From contig JAYEJW010000555.1 of the NCBI GenBank assembly GCA_034716535.1, positions 1 through 6,614 on the forward strand: 6,614 nucleotides of DNA, in the 5' to 3' direction. The translations under genes and the position numbers were made by a program. The notes below the pieces were generated by a model, which had not been told where the DNA came from, searched no databases, and saw only the letters and a program-made list of their open reading frames with translations. This DNA comes from JAYEJW01 sp034716535 (lineage in GTDB: Bacteria > Pseudomonadota > Gammaproteobacteria > Chromatiales > Chromatiaceae). Positions 6,593 to 6,614 of the stretch are shown in pieces (position 1 is the first letter of the stretch; each line of letters begins with the position of its first letter).

Positions 6593-6614
6593 CACAGCTT
6601 CGGCACTTCGCGCC

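Larger units (their letters stand above)
6489..6614. other. GC-rich, strongly structured segment of unknown origin after the cas1 break
   Basis: These 126 bases carry no recognisable coding match in any forward frame. On the minus strand an open frame from the window edge reaches a TGA at 6508-6506, and another stays open through the segment; neither shows a family I recognise. The stretch is dominated by inverted repeats, described separately. It may be the edge of an inserted element, a structured RNA, a palindromic intergenic repeat, or sequence from elsewhere in a GC-rich genome joined by mistake. Composition does not differ sharply from the cas genes, unlike the left edge. Confidence 0.5.

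Noticed and set aside
6494..6614. Group II intron 5' end inserted in cas1
   Set aside because: The segment begins GTGTC close to the break and is structured, but it does not match the usual GTGYG boundary. No reverse transcriptase or domain V is in view, so there is too little to call it.
1..6614. CRISPR array or leader
   Set aside because: I found no regularly spaced direct repeats; the window is coding almost throughout.

Overview
The window holds most of a type I-B CRISPR-Cas effector operon on the plus strand: cas8b (5' end missing), cas7 (Csh2 type), cas5 (Cas5h/Cas5b type), cas3 with HD nuclease and helicase fused, a Cas6b-type cas6, and the first 58 codons of cas1. No CRISPR array, leader, cas2 or cas4 is visible. 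The genes are GC-rich, favour G or C at third codon positions and are tightly packed, which fits a high-GC bacterium, possibly a gammaproteobacterium; that taxonomic guess is weak.

Layout. Positions 1 to about 90 are AT-rich (31 G/C in 90 bases by my count). They read in one frame as a fragment resembling the C-terminal end of ribosomal protein bS18, and include a perfect 13-bp inverted repeat. The sequence then switches abruptly to GC-rich DNA (44 G/C in the next 60) that is already inside the cas8b reading frame. Cas genes fill 90-6488 with almost no spacer: 4 bases between cas8b and cas7, 2 between cas7 and cas5, and overlaps at cas5/cas3, cas3/cas6 and cas6/cas1. From about 6489 to the end Cas1 similarity stops in all three forward frames and is replaced by a GC-rich stretch full of nested inverted repeats. 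Both edges therefore look like junctions with unrelated DNA. I think assembly or amplification chimeras are likelier than biology on the left; on the right a chimera and a real insertion in cas1 are both open.

How the genes work together (from family knowledge). Cas6 cuts precursor crRNA in the repeats. Cas7 polymerises along the crRNA, Cas5 caps its 5' end, and Cas8b is the large subunit that recognises the PAM. Cas3 is recruited to unwind and degrade the target. Cas1, with Cas2, would integrate new spacers. A strong candidate for a hidden product is an internal translation start in cas8b at 1173, preceded by AGGAG at an 8-base spacing. It would yield a 143-residue small subunit (Cas11b), as reported for other I-B, I-C and I-D systems. 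I found no sign of a wholly new system; the points of interest are the hidden Cas11b start, the gene order with cas6 joined to cas1, and the two junctions.
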